Source: Sphingomonas pituitosa NBRC 102491 (GTDB lineage: Bacteria; Pseudomonadota; Alphaproteobacteria; Sphingomonadales; Sphingomonadaceae). From it: DNA of 64,000 nucleotides. Shown piece after piece: positions 30,747 through 38,917 of this stretch. A program made the translations under genes and the position numbers. Location: assembly GCF_001598435.1 (NCBI RefSeq), contig NZ_BCYY01000001.1:372001-436000 (forward strand), read 5' to 3'. Position 1 is the stretch's first letter. Each line of letters begins with the position of its first letter. Below the pieces are notes generated by a model. That model did not search any database. It was given only the letters and a program-made list of their open reading frames with translations, and was not told where the DNA came from.

Positions 30747-32111
30747 ATGCCTGATTTCCGAAACGACAGCGCGGGGATCGGCCGACGCGCGTTGCTGCAG
30801 GGCGCCGCGGTACTTGGCGGCGTTGCCGCAACCGCTGGGCGCGCGACGGCACGACCTGCCTCGCTCGCGCCCACGCCGCCGATGGGCTGGAACAGCTGGA
30901 ACAGTTTCGCCACGACGATCACCGAGGCGCAGGCGCTGGAGACCGCGGCGATCCAGGCGCGCGAGCTGCTGCCGTTCGGCTACGACATCTTCACCATCGA
31001 CATCCAGTGGTATGAGCCGGAAGCGGCCAGTTACACCTACAACGCAAAGCCGGTGCCGACGCTGGACGGCCATGGGCGCCTGCTTCCTGCGCCCAACCGT
31101 TTCCCCTCGGCAGCGAACGGCAAGGGCTTCGCGCCGATCGCTGCCAAGGTCCACGCGCTCGGCATGAAATTTGGCGTGCACCTGATGCGCGGCATCCCAC
31201 GGCTGGCGGTGGAGCGTAACCTGCCGGTGCTGGGCGCGAACGGCATCGGCGCGGCCGATATCGCCGACACCTCGAGCATTTGCCCGTGGAACCCCGACAT
31301 GTACGGCGTCGACATGCGCAAGCCGGGTGCGCAGGCCTATTATGACAGCGTGTTCGCGGTGCTCGCCTCCTGGGGCGTCGACTTCGTCAAGATGGACGAC
31401 ATGAGCCGCCCCTATGACGCCCATGCGCCCGAGATCGAAGCCGCGGCAAAGGCGATCAAGGCGAGCGGTCGGCCGATCCTGCTCAGCCTTTCGCCGGGTG
31501 AAACCCCCGTTCCACGGGCCGAGCACGTCGCGCGGCATGCTCAGATGTGGCGCATCTCCGACGACTTCTGGGACGACTGGAAGATGCTGGAGGCGCAGTT
31601 CACCCGGCTGGAGAATTGGAGCCCCCATGCGCGCCCTGGCGCCTGGCCCGACGCGGACATGCTGCCGCTGGGCCGCCTCGCGCTCGGCCAGCGCGACACC
31701 AAGTTCACACCCGACGAACAGCGCATGCTGATGTCGCTCTGGTCGATCGCGCGCTCGCCGCTGATCATGGGCGGCGACCTGCGCCACCTGGATGCGCCCA
31801 CCCGCGCGCTGCTCACCAACCGCGAGGTGCTCGCAGTCAACCAGGCGAGCAGCGAAAACCGACCCTGGTTCGTCGCCGACGATCGCCGCGTCTGGACCGC
31901 GCGCGCTGCCACGGGCGGACATTATGTCGCGCTGTTCAATACCGGCGACAAGCCGGGCGAGGCGGCATTCGACCTAGGGCTGCTGGGCGCCAAGGGCGCG
32001 GTGCAGGTGCGCAACCTGTGGGAGGCAAAGGACGAGGGCCCCGGTCCGGTCCGCCTCGCCCGCACACTGCCGCCGCACGGCGCCGGGCTGTACCGGGTGA
32101 CGGCGGCATGA
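30747..32111 (+). CDS. GH27 alpha-galactosidase-like enzyme with Tat signal
   Basis: 454 residues. The N-terminus GIGRRALLQGAAVLGG is a twin-arginine signal, so the enzyme is exported folded. The GH27 barrel begins TPPMGWNSWNSF. The nucleophile is the Asp of FVKMDDMS and the acid/base Asp is in MWRISDDFWDD; a C-terminal beta domain follows (HYVALFNTGDKPGEAAF). Family members cleave alpha-galactosides; some relatives act on beta-L-arabinopyranosides, which would fit arabinogalactan. The stop overlaps the GH30 start by 4 bases. Confidence 0.9.
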   Translation: MPDFRNDSAGIGRRALLQGAAVLGGVAATAGRATARPASLAPTPPMGWNSWNSFATTITEAQALETAAIQARELLPFGYDIFTIDIQWYEPEAASYTYNAKPVPTLDGHGRLLPAPNRFPSAANGKGFAPIAAKVHALGMKFGVHLMRGIPRLAVERNLPVLGANGIGAADIADTSSICPWNPDMYGVDMRKPGAQAYYDSVFAVLASWGVDFVKMDDMSRPYDAHAPEIEAAAKAIKASGRPILLSLSPGETPVPRAEHVARHAQMWRISDDFWDDWKMLEAQFTRLENWSPHARPGAWPDADMLPLGRLALGQRDTKFTPDEQRMLMSLWSIARSPLIMGGDLRHLDAPTRALLTNREVLAVNQASSENRPWFVADDRRVWTARAATGGHYVALFNTGDKPGEAAFDLGLLGAKGAVQVRNLWEAKDEGPGPVRLARTLPPHGAGLYRVTAA

Positions 32112-33592
32112 TCCGCGCGCTCGGCCTGTCGCTGCTGCTCGCAGCCTCCCCCGCTGCGCTCGCCCAGACCAGCGCACGCCCGCCCGTTACCGAGCCGGCG
32201 GTCACGCTCACGCTGCGGCCGGATCTCCAGCGGCCCGGCCAGCCCTTTGAAGGCTGGGGCACCGCGCTCGCCTGGTTCGCGCACGTCACCGGCGGCTATC
32301 CTGATCCGGTGCGCGAGAAGCTCGCCGACCTTTTCTATGGACCGGATGGGCTCGGCTGGACGATCGCGCGCTACAATATCGGCGGCGGCGATGCGCCCGA
32401 GACCAAGCCCTATCTCCGCCCCGGCGCCGACGTGCCCGGCTTCTGGCGCCGCCCGGCGGGCGCTGCCGGCACGGACTGGTGGAACCCCGCCGATCCGGCG
32501 ATGTGGGACTGGTCCGCCGATGCTAGCCAACGCTGGTGGCTGGATGCGATTCGGCACCGCGTGAAAGCGCCGATCTTCGAGGCCTTCTCCAACTCGCCGC
32601 CCTGGTTCATGACCGTCAGCGGGCGCGTGTCGGGCGCCGAAAAGGGCACCGACGACAATCTCCGCCCGGGCCAGGAGGCGCGCTTCGCGGAATATCTGGC
32701 GACAGTGGTGGAGCGGCTGCAAAAGGCACATGGCATTGCCTTCCGCACGCTCTCCCCGGTCAACGAGCCGAACACCCCTTATTGGTTTGCCGCCAACACC
32801 CAGGAGGGTGCGCACTGGAGCCCGGCACGACAGGCGATGATGATCGACGCCGCCGATCGCGCGCTCAAGACGCATGGGCTGAAGACCGTGATCGCTGCGC
32901 CGGACGAGACCAATTCCCACCTCTTCGTGCGCGACTGGCAAGGCTACCCGGCGGCGACACGCGCGCGAATCGGCCAGCTGAACGTCCACAGCTACGGCAC
33001 GGTGCACCAGACGGCGGTGCGCGACATCGCACGGGCGCACGGCATCCGCCTGTGGATGAGCGAGAACGACACGCCGCTCGACAAGGACCCTGAGGATTTT
33101 AACGGCATCGCCACCCCGCTGACCTTTGCCGAGCATGTCGTCCACGATCTCAAGCAGCTGGAGCCGGTCGCCTGGGTGTTCTGGCAGGCCGTGGAGCGAC
33201 GGGGCGACGGCAGCGGGGACGGCACCGGCGGCGGCAGCAACTGGGGGCTGGTGAAGATGGCCTACACGCCTGCCACGGCGGCCGAGCATCCGATCCACGT
33301 CACCCGCAAATACTGGGCGATGGCGCAGTTCAGCCGCTTTATCCGGCCGGGCTATCGGCTGGTACCGGTGGACGATGCCGATACCGTCGGTGCGGTATCG
33401 CAAGACGGCAAACGGCTGGTGCTGGTCCATGTCAACGCCGGCGTGGTGCCGCGACGGCTGATGATCGGTGTGGCCGGCGCGAAGGTGGTGGAGCGGGTCG
33501 TCACCGATGCGACGCGAAACGCGGCCGCGGTAGCCGCGCAGGCGCTCGCCGAACCCGAGGCGATCACCACGCTGATAGTGGCGCTGCGCTGA
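32108..33592 (+). CDS. Exported GH30 hydrolase, probably beta-1,6-galactanase type
   Basis: 494 residues from ATG 32108 with signal peptide MIRALGLSLLLAASPAALAQ. A GH30 (clan A) barrel with acid/base Glu in LSPVNEPNTPYW and nucleophile Glu in LWMSENDTP, plus the associated beta-side domain at the C-terminus (LVLVHVNAG). The opening FEGWGTALAWFA resembles the GH30 subgroup of endo-beta-1,6-galactanases rather than xylanases or glucocerebrosidases. That assignment is from memory of the family, not from a search. Together with GH27, GH2, GH51 and GH43 it points to type II arabinogalactan as substrate. Translationally coupled to GH27. Confidence 0.87.
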   Translation: MIRALGLSLLLAASPAALAQTSARPPVTEPAVTLTLRPDLQRPGQPFEGWGTALAWFAHVTGGYPDPVREKLADLFYGPDGLGWTIARYNIGGGDAPETKPYLRPGADVPGFWRRPAGAAGTDWWNPADPAMWDWSADASQRWWLDAIRHRVKAPIFEAFSNSPPWFMTVSGRVSGAEKGTDDNLRPGQEARFAEYLATVVERLQKAHGIAFRTLSPVNEPNTPYWFAANTQEGAHWSPARQAMMIDAADRALKTHGLKTVIAAPDETNSHLFVRDWQGYPAATRARIGQLNVHSYGTVHQTAVRDIARAHGIRLWMSENDTPLDKDPEDFNGIATPLTFAEHVVHDLKQLEPVAWVFWQAVERRGDGSGDGTGGGSNWGLVKMAYTPATAAEHPIHVTRKYWAMAQFSRFIRPGYRLVPVDDADTVGAVSQDGKRLVLVHVNAGVVPRRLMIGVAGAKVVERVVTDATRNAAAVAAQALAEPEAITTLIVALR

Positions 33593-33661
33593 CGGTTCGG
33601 GTGCGGCCTTCGACTCAAGCGAGCGCTCCCCTCCCGCCTGCGAAAAGGGGATAGATAGCAA

Positions 33662-33689
33662 AAGGGCCGGAACTTTCGTTCCGGCCCTT
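33662..33689 (-). terminator. Intrinsic terminator of tig
   Basis: A perfect 12-bp stem (AAGGGCCGGAAC/GTTCCGGCCCTT) with a 4-base loop, ending 7 bases from the tig stop. On the minus strand the stem closes into a TTTT run. It also lies past the convergent GH30 gene. Confidence 0.85.
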
Positions 33690-33695
33690 CTCAAA

Positions 33696-35303
33696 TCACT
33701 CCGCGTCGGTCTTCTTCTTGGCCGCTGCCTTTTTCGGCTTCGGCGCGGCTTCCTCGCCTTCGCCTTCAGCCTTCGCGGCCTTCTTGGTCGCCTTCTTCAC
33801 CGGCTCGGCATCGCCCTCGGCGGCCGGAGCCTCCTCAGCCTTGGCCTTCTTAGCAGCCGGCTTCTTGGCGGGCTTCTCTTCACCGGCCTCGTCCGAAGCG
33901 TCGGCCTTCTTGCCGGCCTTCTTCTTCGGCTTGTGGTTGTCGTGGTCGTGGACGTGGGTGCCCGACGAGAAGCCGTCTTCGCTCTCGATCGCGGCTTCCA
34001 GCTCTTCCTTGGTCACTTCGCGATCGGTGATCTCGGCCTTGTCGAACAGGAAGTCGACGACCTTGTCCTCGAACAGCGGCGCGCGCAGCTGGGCAGCCGC
34101 CATCGGCTCCTGCTGGACATACTGGATGAAGCGCTGGCGATCCTGCGGGCCGTACTGCTGCGCGGCCTGCGCGATCAGGCGGTTCATTTCCTGCGCGGTC
34201 ACTTCGACGCCGTTGGCGGTGCCGATCTCGCTTAGCAACAGGCCCAGGCGCACGCGGCGCTCGGCGATCGCACGATATTCGTCGCGCTCGCCTTCGAGCT
34301 CGGCGAGGGCCGCAGCCGGATCTTCCTCATGCTCGGTCTCGTGGACGAGCTGGTGCCAGATCTGGTCGAACTCGGCTTCCACCATCGACGGCGGGACCGG
34401 GAAGTCGTGGCCGGCGGCGAGCTGGTCGAGCAGCTTGCGCTTCATGTGGGTGCGGGTCAGGCCGTTGAGCTGCTGCTCGATCTGGCCCTTCAGCAGGCCG
34501 GTCAGCTGCTCCAGGTCCTGGAGGCCGAACGCCTTCGCCATGTCGTCGTCGATCACGGTCTCGCCGGCGGTCTGCACCGCGGTCACCTTGACGTCGAAGG
34601 TCGCGGCCTTGCCGGCCAGGTCCTTGGCGCCGTAATCGTCCGGGAAGGTGACGTTGAGCTGCTTCTCGTCGCCGACCTTCACGCCTTCGAGCTGCTCCTC
34701 GAAGCCCGGGATCAGGCGGCCCGAGCCGAGCTCGACAGCCATGCCCTCGCCGGTGCCGCCATCAAAGGCGACGCCGTCGACCTTGCCGACGAAGTCCATC
34801 ACCACCTGGTCACCCGTGGTGGCGGCATGGCCCTCGGCCGCGTCGTCCCAGCGCTTCTGCTGGTCGGCGAGCTGCTTGAGCTGCTCCTGGACCTCATCGT
34901 CCTGCACCGGCACCGTCAGGCGCTCCAGCTTCAGGCCGTCGATCGACGGAGTCGGCACGTCCGGGAGCACTTCCAGCTCGACCTTCACTTCGGCGTCGCC
35001 GCCGGGGGCGTATTCGCCCTCGAGGCTGACCGAGGGCTGCATCGCGGGACGCAGCTTGTGGTCGGCGATCAGCTTCTGGATGCCTTCCTGGATCGAGCTG
35101 TTCAGTGCGTCCTGGGTCAGCGCCTCGCCGTGCATCTTGCGGACGAGGTTGATCGGCACCTTGCCGGGGCGGAAGCCGGGCATGCGAATCTGCGGAGCGA
35201 CCCGCTTGACCTCGGCATCGACCTTCGAATCGATGTCCTGGGCGGTGATCTTCAGCGTGAAGGCGCGCTTCAGGCCCTCGTTCAACGTCTCGACAGTCTG
35301 CAT
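33696..35303 (-). CDS. tig: Trigger factor with lysine/alanine-rich tail
   Basis: 535 residues from ATG 35303 (MQTVETLNEGLKRAF); an in-frame extension to 35393 would run through the tRNA gene side and is rejected. Trigger factor is the ribosome-bound chaperone and peptidyl-prolyl isomerase. Visible are the ribosome-binding loop GFRPGKVPINLVRK, the FKBP-like middle domain (GDQVVMDFVGKVDGVAFDGG) and the helical C-terminal arms. From about residue 440, after a His/Asp patch THVHDHDNHK, an extra tail of about 95 residues is almost pure Lys, Ala, Glu and Pro, histone-H1-like. Standard trigger factors end near 430-450. It is monocistronic, downstream of tRNA-Leu on the same strand. Confidence 0.96.
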   Translation of the reverse strand: MQTVETLNEGLKRAFTLKITAQDIDSKVDAEVKRVAPQIRMPGFRPGKVPINLVRKMHGEALTQDALNSSIQEGIQKLIADHKLRPAMQPSVSLEGEYAPGGDAEVKVELEVLPDVPTPSIDGLKLERLTVPVQDDEVQEQLKQLADQQKRWDDAAEGHAATTGDQVVMDFVGKVDGVAFDGGTGEGMAVELGSGRLIPGFEEQLEGVKVGDEKQLNVTFPDDYGAKDLAGKAATFDVKVTAVQTAGETVIDDDMAKAFGLQDLEQLTGLLKGQIEQQLNGLTRTHMKRKLLDQLAAGHDFPVPPSMVEAEFDQIWHQLVHETEHEEDPAAALAELEGERDEYRAIAERRVRLGLLLSEIGTANGVEVTAQEMNRLIAQAAQQYGPQDRQRFIQYVQQEPMAAAQLRAPLFEDKVVDFLFDKAEITDREVTKEELEAAIESEDGFSSGTHVHDHDNHKPKKKAGKKADASDEAGEEKPAKKPAAKKAKAEEAPAAEGDAEPVKKATKKAAKAEGEGEEAAPKPKKAAAKKKTDAE

Positions 35304-35361
35304 TCTCACGCCTTCTAATAGAATCGGAATTGCGGTGTACCACACATCAGTCGCGAAGGAC

Positions 35362-35446
35362 TGGTGCGGGCGAAGGGAGTCGAACCCCCACATCTTTCGA
35401 TACTGGAACCTAAATCCAGCGCGTCTACCAGTTCCGCCACGCCCGC
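35362..35446 (-). tRNA. tRNA-Leu (anticodon UAG)
   Basis: An 85-base cloverleaf on the minus strand. The acceptor stem GCGGGCG pairs with CGCCCGC, followed by an encoded ACCA end. The anticodon stem CTGGA/TCCAG holds loop TTTAGGT, giving anticodon UAG (reads CUN/CUA). A long variable arm, as in leucine tRNAs, and the T arm GGGGGTTCGACTCCC are present. It lies 58 bases upstream of tig. CUN-reading tRNA-Leu with G37 is a TrmD substrate type. Confidence 0.96.
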
Positions 35447-35557
35447 AGGGGACACCGCCGGTCGGCGGGCTCTATAGCAGTCATGGGGTTCGGGGCAAGC
35501 ACGAAGCAACGATTGGGCGCCGCAAGGCGTTGGGGCTGAAACGAACAGGAGATCCCC

Positions 35558-35740
35558 ATGCCGGTAGAGCCCCCCATCCAGCCGACAACGCCGCCGTCCG
35601 AAGTGCCGGCGCCCGATCCCGGCCAGCCCGGCGGCCCGCCGCCGGAGATCGAGCCGCCCGGCCCCGACATCGACGTCCCCGCGCCCGAGACCACGCCGAG
35701 CATCGATCCCGGCATCACCCCCGGCCAGCCCGTCGCCTGA
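35558..35740 (+). CDS. Tiny proline-rich protein of unknown function
   Basis: 60 residues, about 40% proline with Glu, Asp, Gly and Thr and no Cys, Trp or Tyr (MPVEPPIQPTTPPSEVPAPD...). It is preceded by a good SD (AGGAG eight bases upstream of ATG 35558) and followed 16 bases later by another small gene with its own SD. This argues for real expression despite the low-complexity sequence. No signal peptide or membrane helix. It is likely intrinsically disordered. Function unknown. Confidence 0.6.
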   Translation: MPVEPPIQPTTPPSEVPAPDPGQPGGPPPEIEPPGPDIDVPAPETTPSIDPGITPGQPVA

Positions 35741-35756
35741 ACCTGGAGAAGACACC

Positions 35757-35945
35757 ATGCCCGATATCACGAACGACCGCGAGGATCCCCGCTCCGACCT
35801 TCAGCAGGCGGTGGAAGCCCGCTCGGATGCCGCCGATGCCGCCGCCAAGGAAGGTACACCGCTCAAGCGCGCGGTGCCGCTGGGCGCCGGTGGCGAGAAC
35901 GGCGCCGACGGGGTCGTGAAGAACCAGGACCTCAACCAACAATAG
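35757..35945 (+). CDS. Tiny acidic hydrophilic protein of unknown function
   Basis: 62 residues (MPDITNDREDPRSDLQQ...QDLNQQ), hydrophilic, rich in Asp, Ala and Gln, with GGAGA 10 bases before ATG 35757. It follows the proline-rich gene at 35558 by 16 bases, so the two probably form a unit. The composition recalls small soluble stress or desiccation proteins, but I recognise no family. Confidence 0.6.
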   Translation: MPDITNDREDPRSDLQQAVEARSDAADAAAKEGTPLKRAVPLGAGGENGADGVVKNQDLNQQ

Positions 35946-36027
35946 CCCCCACCCCGAACCTGCGACGGCGGCTACCGCATTTTTACCCTGGTGGCGCCGC
36001 CGCCATCCGCTGGAGCCATAACCCGCA

Positions 36028-36747
36028 ATGATCGAACGTCACCTGCTGAAACTCCGGCTCCGCGACACGATCGACGCAGCGGAAGAGGCTGCGCTGCGCG
36101 AGACGATCGTGGATACGGTGAGCCATCCTGCCGGCCGCACGATCGTCCGCGCCGGCGAGGAACTCAACTATTCCACCTTGCTGCTCGACGGGCTGATCGG
36201 ACGCTACAAGGATCTCAAGAACGGCCAGCGCCAGATCACCCATGTCCATGTCGCGGGGGATTTCGCCGATCTGCACGGCTTCACCCTGAAACGGCTCGAC
36301 CATTCGCTGCTGGCGCTGACGCCCTGCACGATCGCGCGCGCCGCACATACGCGACTGCGCGAGATTACGGAGAAACATGCCCATCTCACCCGGGTGATGT
36401 GGTTCTCCACCAATGTCGACGCGGCGATCCACCGCGAATGGGAAGTGTCGCTCGGCCGCCGCTCGGCAATCCAGCGCGCCGCCCACCTGTTTTGCGAGCT
36501 GCATGTCCGGCTCGGCACCGTCGGCCTGGCGGACGCAGAGGGCTACAAGCTAGCGATCAGCCAGGCCGAGCTGGCCGAGTGCCTCGGGCTCACCCCGGTG
36601 CATGTGAACCGGGTTCTCCGCGAGCTTCGGGAACGCACGCTGGTGGAGTTCCGGAACGGCAGGGTGTCGTTCCAGGATCTCAGCGGCCTCAAGCGACTCG
36701 CCGAATTCGATCCCGGCTACCTCTATCTGGACCCGCATCCGCTCTGA
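36028..36747 (+). CDS. Crp/Fnr family transcriptional regulator
   Basis: 239 residues. The N-terminal cyclic-nucleotide-binding-like barrel (VRAGEELNYSTLLLDGLIGRYKDL, HVAGDFADLHGF) is followed by a long dimer helix. The C-terminal winged helix is ISQAELAECLGLTPVHVNRVLREL. No cysteine cluster of the Fnr type is present, and the cAMP-binding Arg/Glu signature is not obvious, so the signal is unknown. The SD is weak. It converges on the peptidyl-prolyl isomerase gene, with only 6 bases between stops. Confidence 0.9.
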   Translation: MIERHLLKLRLRDTIDAAEEAALRETIVDTVSHPAGRTIVRAGEELNYSTLLLDGLIGRYKDLKNGQRQITHVHVAGDFADLHGFTLKRLDHSLLALTPCTIARAAHTRLREITEKHAHLTRVMWFSTNVDAAIHREWEVSLGRRSAIQRAAHLFCELHVRLGTVGLADAEGYKLAISQAELAECLGLTPVHVNRVLRELRERTLVEFRNGRVSFQDLSGLKRLAEFDPGYLYLDPHPL

Positions 36748-36753
36748 CCCGCC

Positions 36754-37374
36754 CTAGGATGCGATCCGGCGGGCCGAGACGATCTTCACCGGCGCTTCGG
36801 GCACCTCGCCCTTGAAGCTTCCCATCAGCGTCTTTGTCGGCGAGGTCGGCGCATCGAAGATCTTGAGCAGCGCGTCCTGTCCCTCGATCACCCGGCCGAA
36901 CGCGGCATAGCCCAGATTGTCTCCCGGCTTGCTCATATCCGCATCGAAGGACGGCTGGTCGCCGATCATGATCGTGAATTCGCCGCGAGCGGTCCCCGGC
37001 GCGAGGCGCGGCAGCGACAGCGTTCCGTCCAGATGCTTGATGCCCGTCTCGCTCGTCGGTTCGTGCTTGATTGCGGGGAACATCTTGGTCTGGGCATTCT
37101 GCACGCCGAACTGGACGAATCCGAAATGCTCCGCAGGCTTCACGGTGCGGTAGAACACGACCCCGTCCAGCCGCCGCGCGTCGACATAGCGCAGGAAATT
37201 GCGCGCGGAGACCGGCGCCTTGTCGAGATACACCTCCACCACCATCCGGCCGGCGCTGGTCTCGATCGCCACCCGGGGATTGGCTGCGGGAGCGGCCGGT
37301 GTGGACCCGGTCTGCGCCGCAGCAGGCAACGCCAGCGCGACCGCCATCATCCAAGCCAGCATTCTCGACATCAT
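36754..37374 (-). CDS. Exported cyclophilin-type peptidyl-prolyl isomerase
   Basis: 206 residues from ATG 37374 (SD GGAG), giving signal peptide MMSRMLAWMMAVALALPAAAQ; a longer upstream frame has no signal and no SD. Cyclophilin core: KAPVSARNFLRYVD, DGVVFYRTVK, GEFTIMIGDQPSFD and NLGYAAFGRVIEGQD. The usual catalytic Arg region FHR is FYR, and the common FFI segment is TIMIGD, so activity may differ from classic PpiA. Periplasmic folding of proline-containing proteins is the family role. Confidence 0.9.
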   Translation of the reverse strand: MMSRMLAWMMAVALALPAAAQTGSTPAAPAANPRVAIETSAGRMVVEVYLDKAPVSARNFLRYVDARRLDGVVFYRTVKPAEHFGFVQFGVQNAQTKMFPAIKHEPTSETGIKHLDGTLSLPRLAPGTARGEFTIMIGDQPSFDADMSKPGDNLGYAAFGRVIEGQDALLKIFDAPTSPTKTLMGSFKGEVPEAPVKIVSARRIAS

Positions 37375-37427
37375 CGCTTGTCTCCGCTTCTTCGGTGGGA
37401 AGATGCGAAGCTGCGCCCTCCTTGGCA

Positions 37428-37444
37428 AGCGAGCATTGCTCGCT
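37428..37444. promoter_or_regulatory. Palindrome between isomerase and exported-paralogue genes
   Basis: AGCGAGC-ATT-GCTCGCT, a perfect 7+3+7 dyad in the 156-base divergent spacer 37375-37530. It could be an operator for either gene. No T run follows, so it is not a terminator. Confidence 0.35.
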
Positions 37445-37530
37445 CGTCTTTCAGAAGGTTGTTTCGCATCGGCAATCATCCTATGCTCCTCACAGCGGAC
37501 GGAGACCGCGTGGAGAGGGGGAATTCTTAC

Positions 37531-38166
37531 GTGATCGGATCGCATTCCTTGCGTCTGGCGGCTGCCGGAGCGCTGGTCTTTTCGGTGCAGGCACATGCGC
37601 AGACGGACGCGGCATGCGAACTCCATGTCTGGCCGGCAACGATGCCGATGAACCTCTATCTCGGTTTCGGGCACGGCGGCATCATCGACGGGAGCACCAA
37701 GGGTCGCGAGGGCTATCCCGCCGCACCGGACAATCCGCTGTCCGCCGAGCGCCAGGCGCAGCTGCTGTCCGAGGCGGGTCTACCCGATCTGCTGAAGCTG
37801 CCCGGCTATCGCGTCACCCTGCACCCCCAGCCGCTCGATAGCCGGACCATCCGCACCACGCGCGGTCGCATCGCGGAGAGCACTGCCCCCTGCTATGCCG
37901 AGCTGATCGTCGACGATCTGATCCTGAACCAGAACACGATCAGCGGCAGCAACGGCCTGCGCGGGTCGTTCCGCTTCCGCACCTTCGGTACCGCACCGGA
38001 GCCGAGCCGCGCATTCGGCACCTGGACGCTCGTCAAGCTCACGGCCTTTCCGCCCAAGCCGGGGGATGCCCCCGACAAGGGTGTCGCCGAGCTCGTCCAG
38101 GCCTTTCGCACCAGCCTTGTCCAGTTCGCCGAGGCCGTGAACAAGCCGCCGCGAACGAAGCGCTGA
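37531..38166 (+). CDS. Exported protein of unknown function, CELHVWPA family copy 1
   Basis: 211 residues from GTG 37531, which follows a strong purine tract (GAGAGGGGG) and starts a signal peptide ending AHAQ. The mature protein opens with CELHVWPA and contains a second Cys in CYAELIVDDLIL and the motif LTAFPPKPGD. The same three elements recur in the next gene, so these are tandem paralogues. Two conserved cysteines in an exported protein suggest a disulfide. No lipobox and no membrane helices beyond the signal. I do not recognise the family. The copies are 50 bases apart and probably cotranscribed. Confidence 0.75.
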   Translation: MIGSHSLRLAAAGALVFSVQAHAQTDAACELHVWPATMPMNLYLGFGHGGIIDGSTKGREGYPAAPDNPLSAERQAQLLSEAGLPDLLKLPGYRVTLHPQPLDSRTIRTTRGRIAESTAPCYAELIVDDLILNQNTISGSNGLRGSFRFRTFGTAPEPSRAFGTWTLVKLTAFPPKPGDAPDKGVAELVQAFRTSLVQFAEAVNKPPRTKR

Positions 38167-38216
38167 GCGCCCGGCGGCAACCGTATTTCAACGCGTACCA
38201 ACAGGGGAACACAAGC

Positions 38217-38873
38217 ATGTCGAAAAAGGGAATGCTGGCCGCCGCCGTGGCAGCCAGCCTGTGGATCGGTGCGGGCACCGCAGCAGCACAGACGGCGCCG
38301 TGCGAACTGCACGTCTGGCCCGCGGAACGGATGGTCTCGATGACCAGCGGACTTCTGGGCGGCGGCCTGCTCGATGCGGCGCTTCACGGCAAGAAGGATG
38401 CCCGTAACAAGGCGCAGCTGGCGAGCGCGCTCGACAGCCCGACCCAGCTGGACTCGCTGCAGTCGCTGGACCTGAAGGCGCTGCTGTCGCTGCCCGCCGA
38501 CACGCAGATCGTTCGCCATGAGCAGCCGCTCGAGCGCCACAGCATGAACAAGGTGAAGACGCGCCGCTCGGATTCGAAGGCTGCGTGCTATTCGGAACTG
38601 ATCGTCGCCGACGTGTTCTACCAGAAGGCCGCGATCTACGGCCGTTCGCTCAAGACGCTGTTCATGGTCCGCGACTTCGGCAACGACGACAAGATAGACT
38701 TCGAATACAAGGCCTGGGGCGGCAACGGCCTGAAGCTGTTCCCGCCGAAGGAAGGCGAGGACGCAATCGCCGCGCTCGATGAGCTGGGCGTCGTGTTCAA
38801 GAAGAATTTCGAGGAATTCGCCAACAACGAACGCAAGGCGGTTGCCGCCCGCCGCAAGGTCGCTGCGAAGTAA
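38217..38873 (+). CDS. Exported protein of unknown function, CELHVWPA family copy 2
   Basis: 218 residues with signal peptide MSKKGMLAAAVAASLW...AAAQ and ATG 38217. It shares CELHVWPAER, CYSELIVADVF and LKLFPPKEGED with copy 1, while the rest has diverged. The C-terminus is lysine/arginine rich (NNERKAVAARRKVAAK). It is probably periplasmic or surface attached, with one possible disulfide. A bidirectional hairpin follows. Function unknown. Confidence 0.78.
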   Translation: MSKKGMLAAAVAASLWIGAGTAAAQTAPCELHVWPAERMVSMTSGLLGGGLLDAALHGKKDARNKAQLASALDSPTQLDSLQSLDLKALLSLPADTQIVRHEQPLERHSMNKVKTRRSDSKAACYSELIVADVFYQKAAIYGRSLKTLFMVRDFGNDDKIDFEYKAWGGNGLKLFPPKEGEDAIAALDELGVVFKKNFEEFANNERKAVAARRKVAAK

Positions 38874-38880
38874 GTCGGAC

Positions 38881-38911
38881 GGGTTCCCGGCGACAACGCC
38901 GCCGGGAACCC
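38881..38911. terminator. Hairpin terminator between copy 2 and gatB
   Basis: A perfect 12-bp stem GGGTTCCCGGCG/CGCCGGGAACCC with a 7-base loop between convergent genes. On the plus strand it is followed by CTTCTCT, a weak T tract. Confidence 0.7.
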
Positions 38912-38917
38912 CTTCTC

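Noticed and set aside
35304..35393. Upstream in-frame extension of tig by 30 codons
   Set aside because: It reads into the 3' part of the tRNA-Leu gene. The ATG at 35303 gives the conserved N-terminus.
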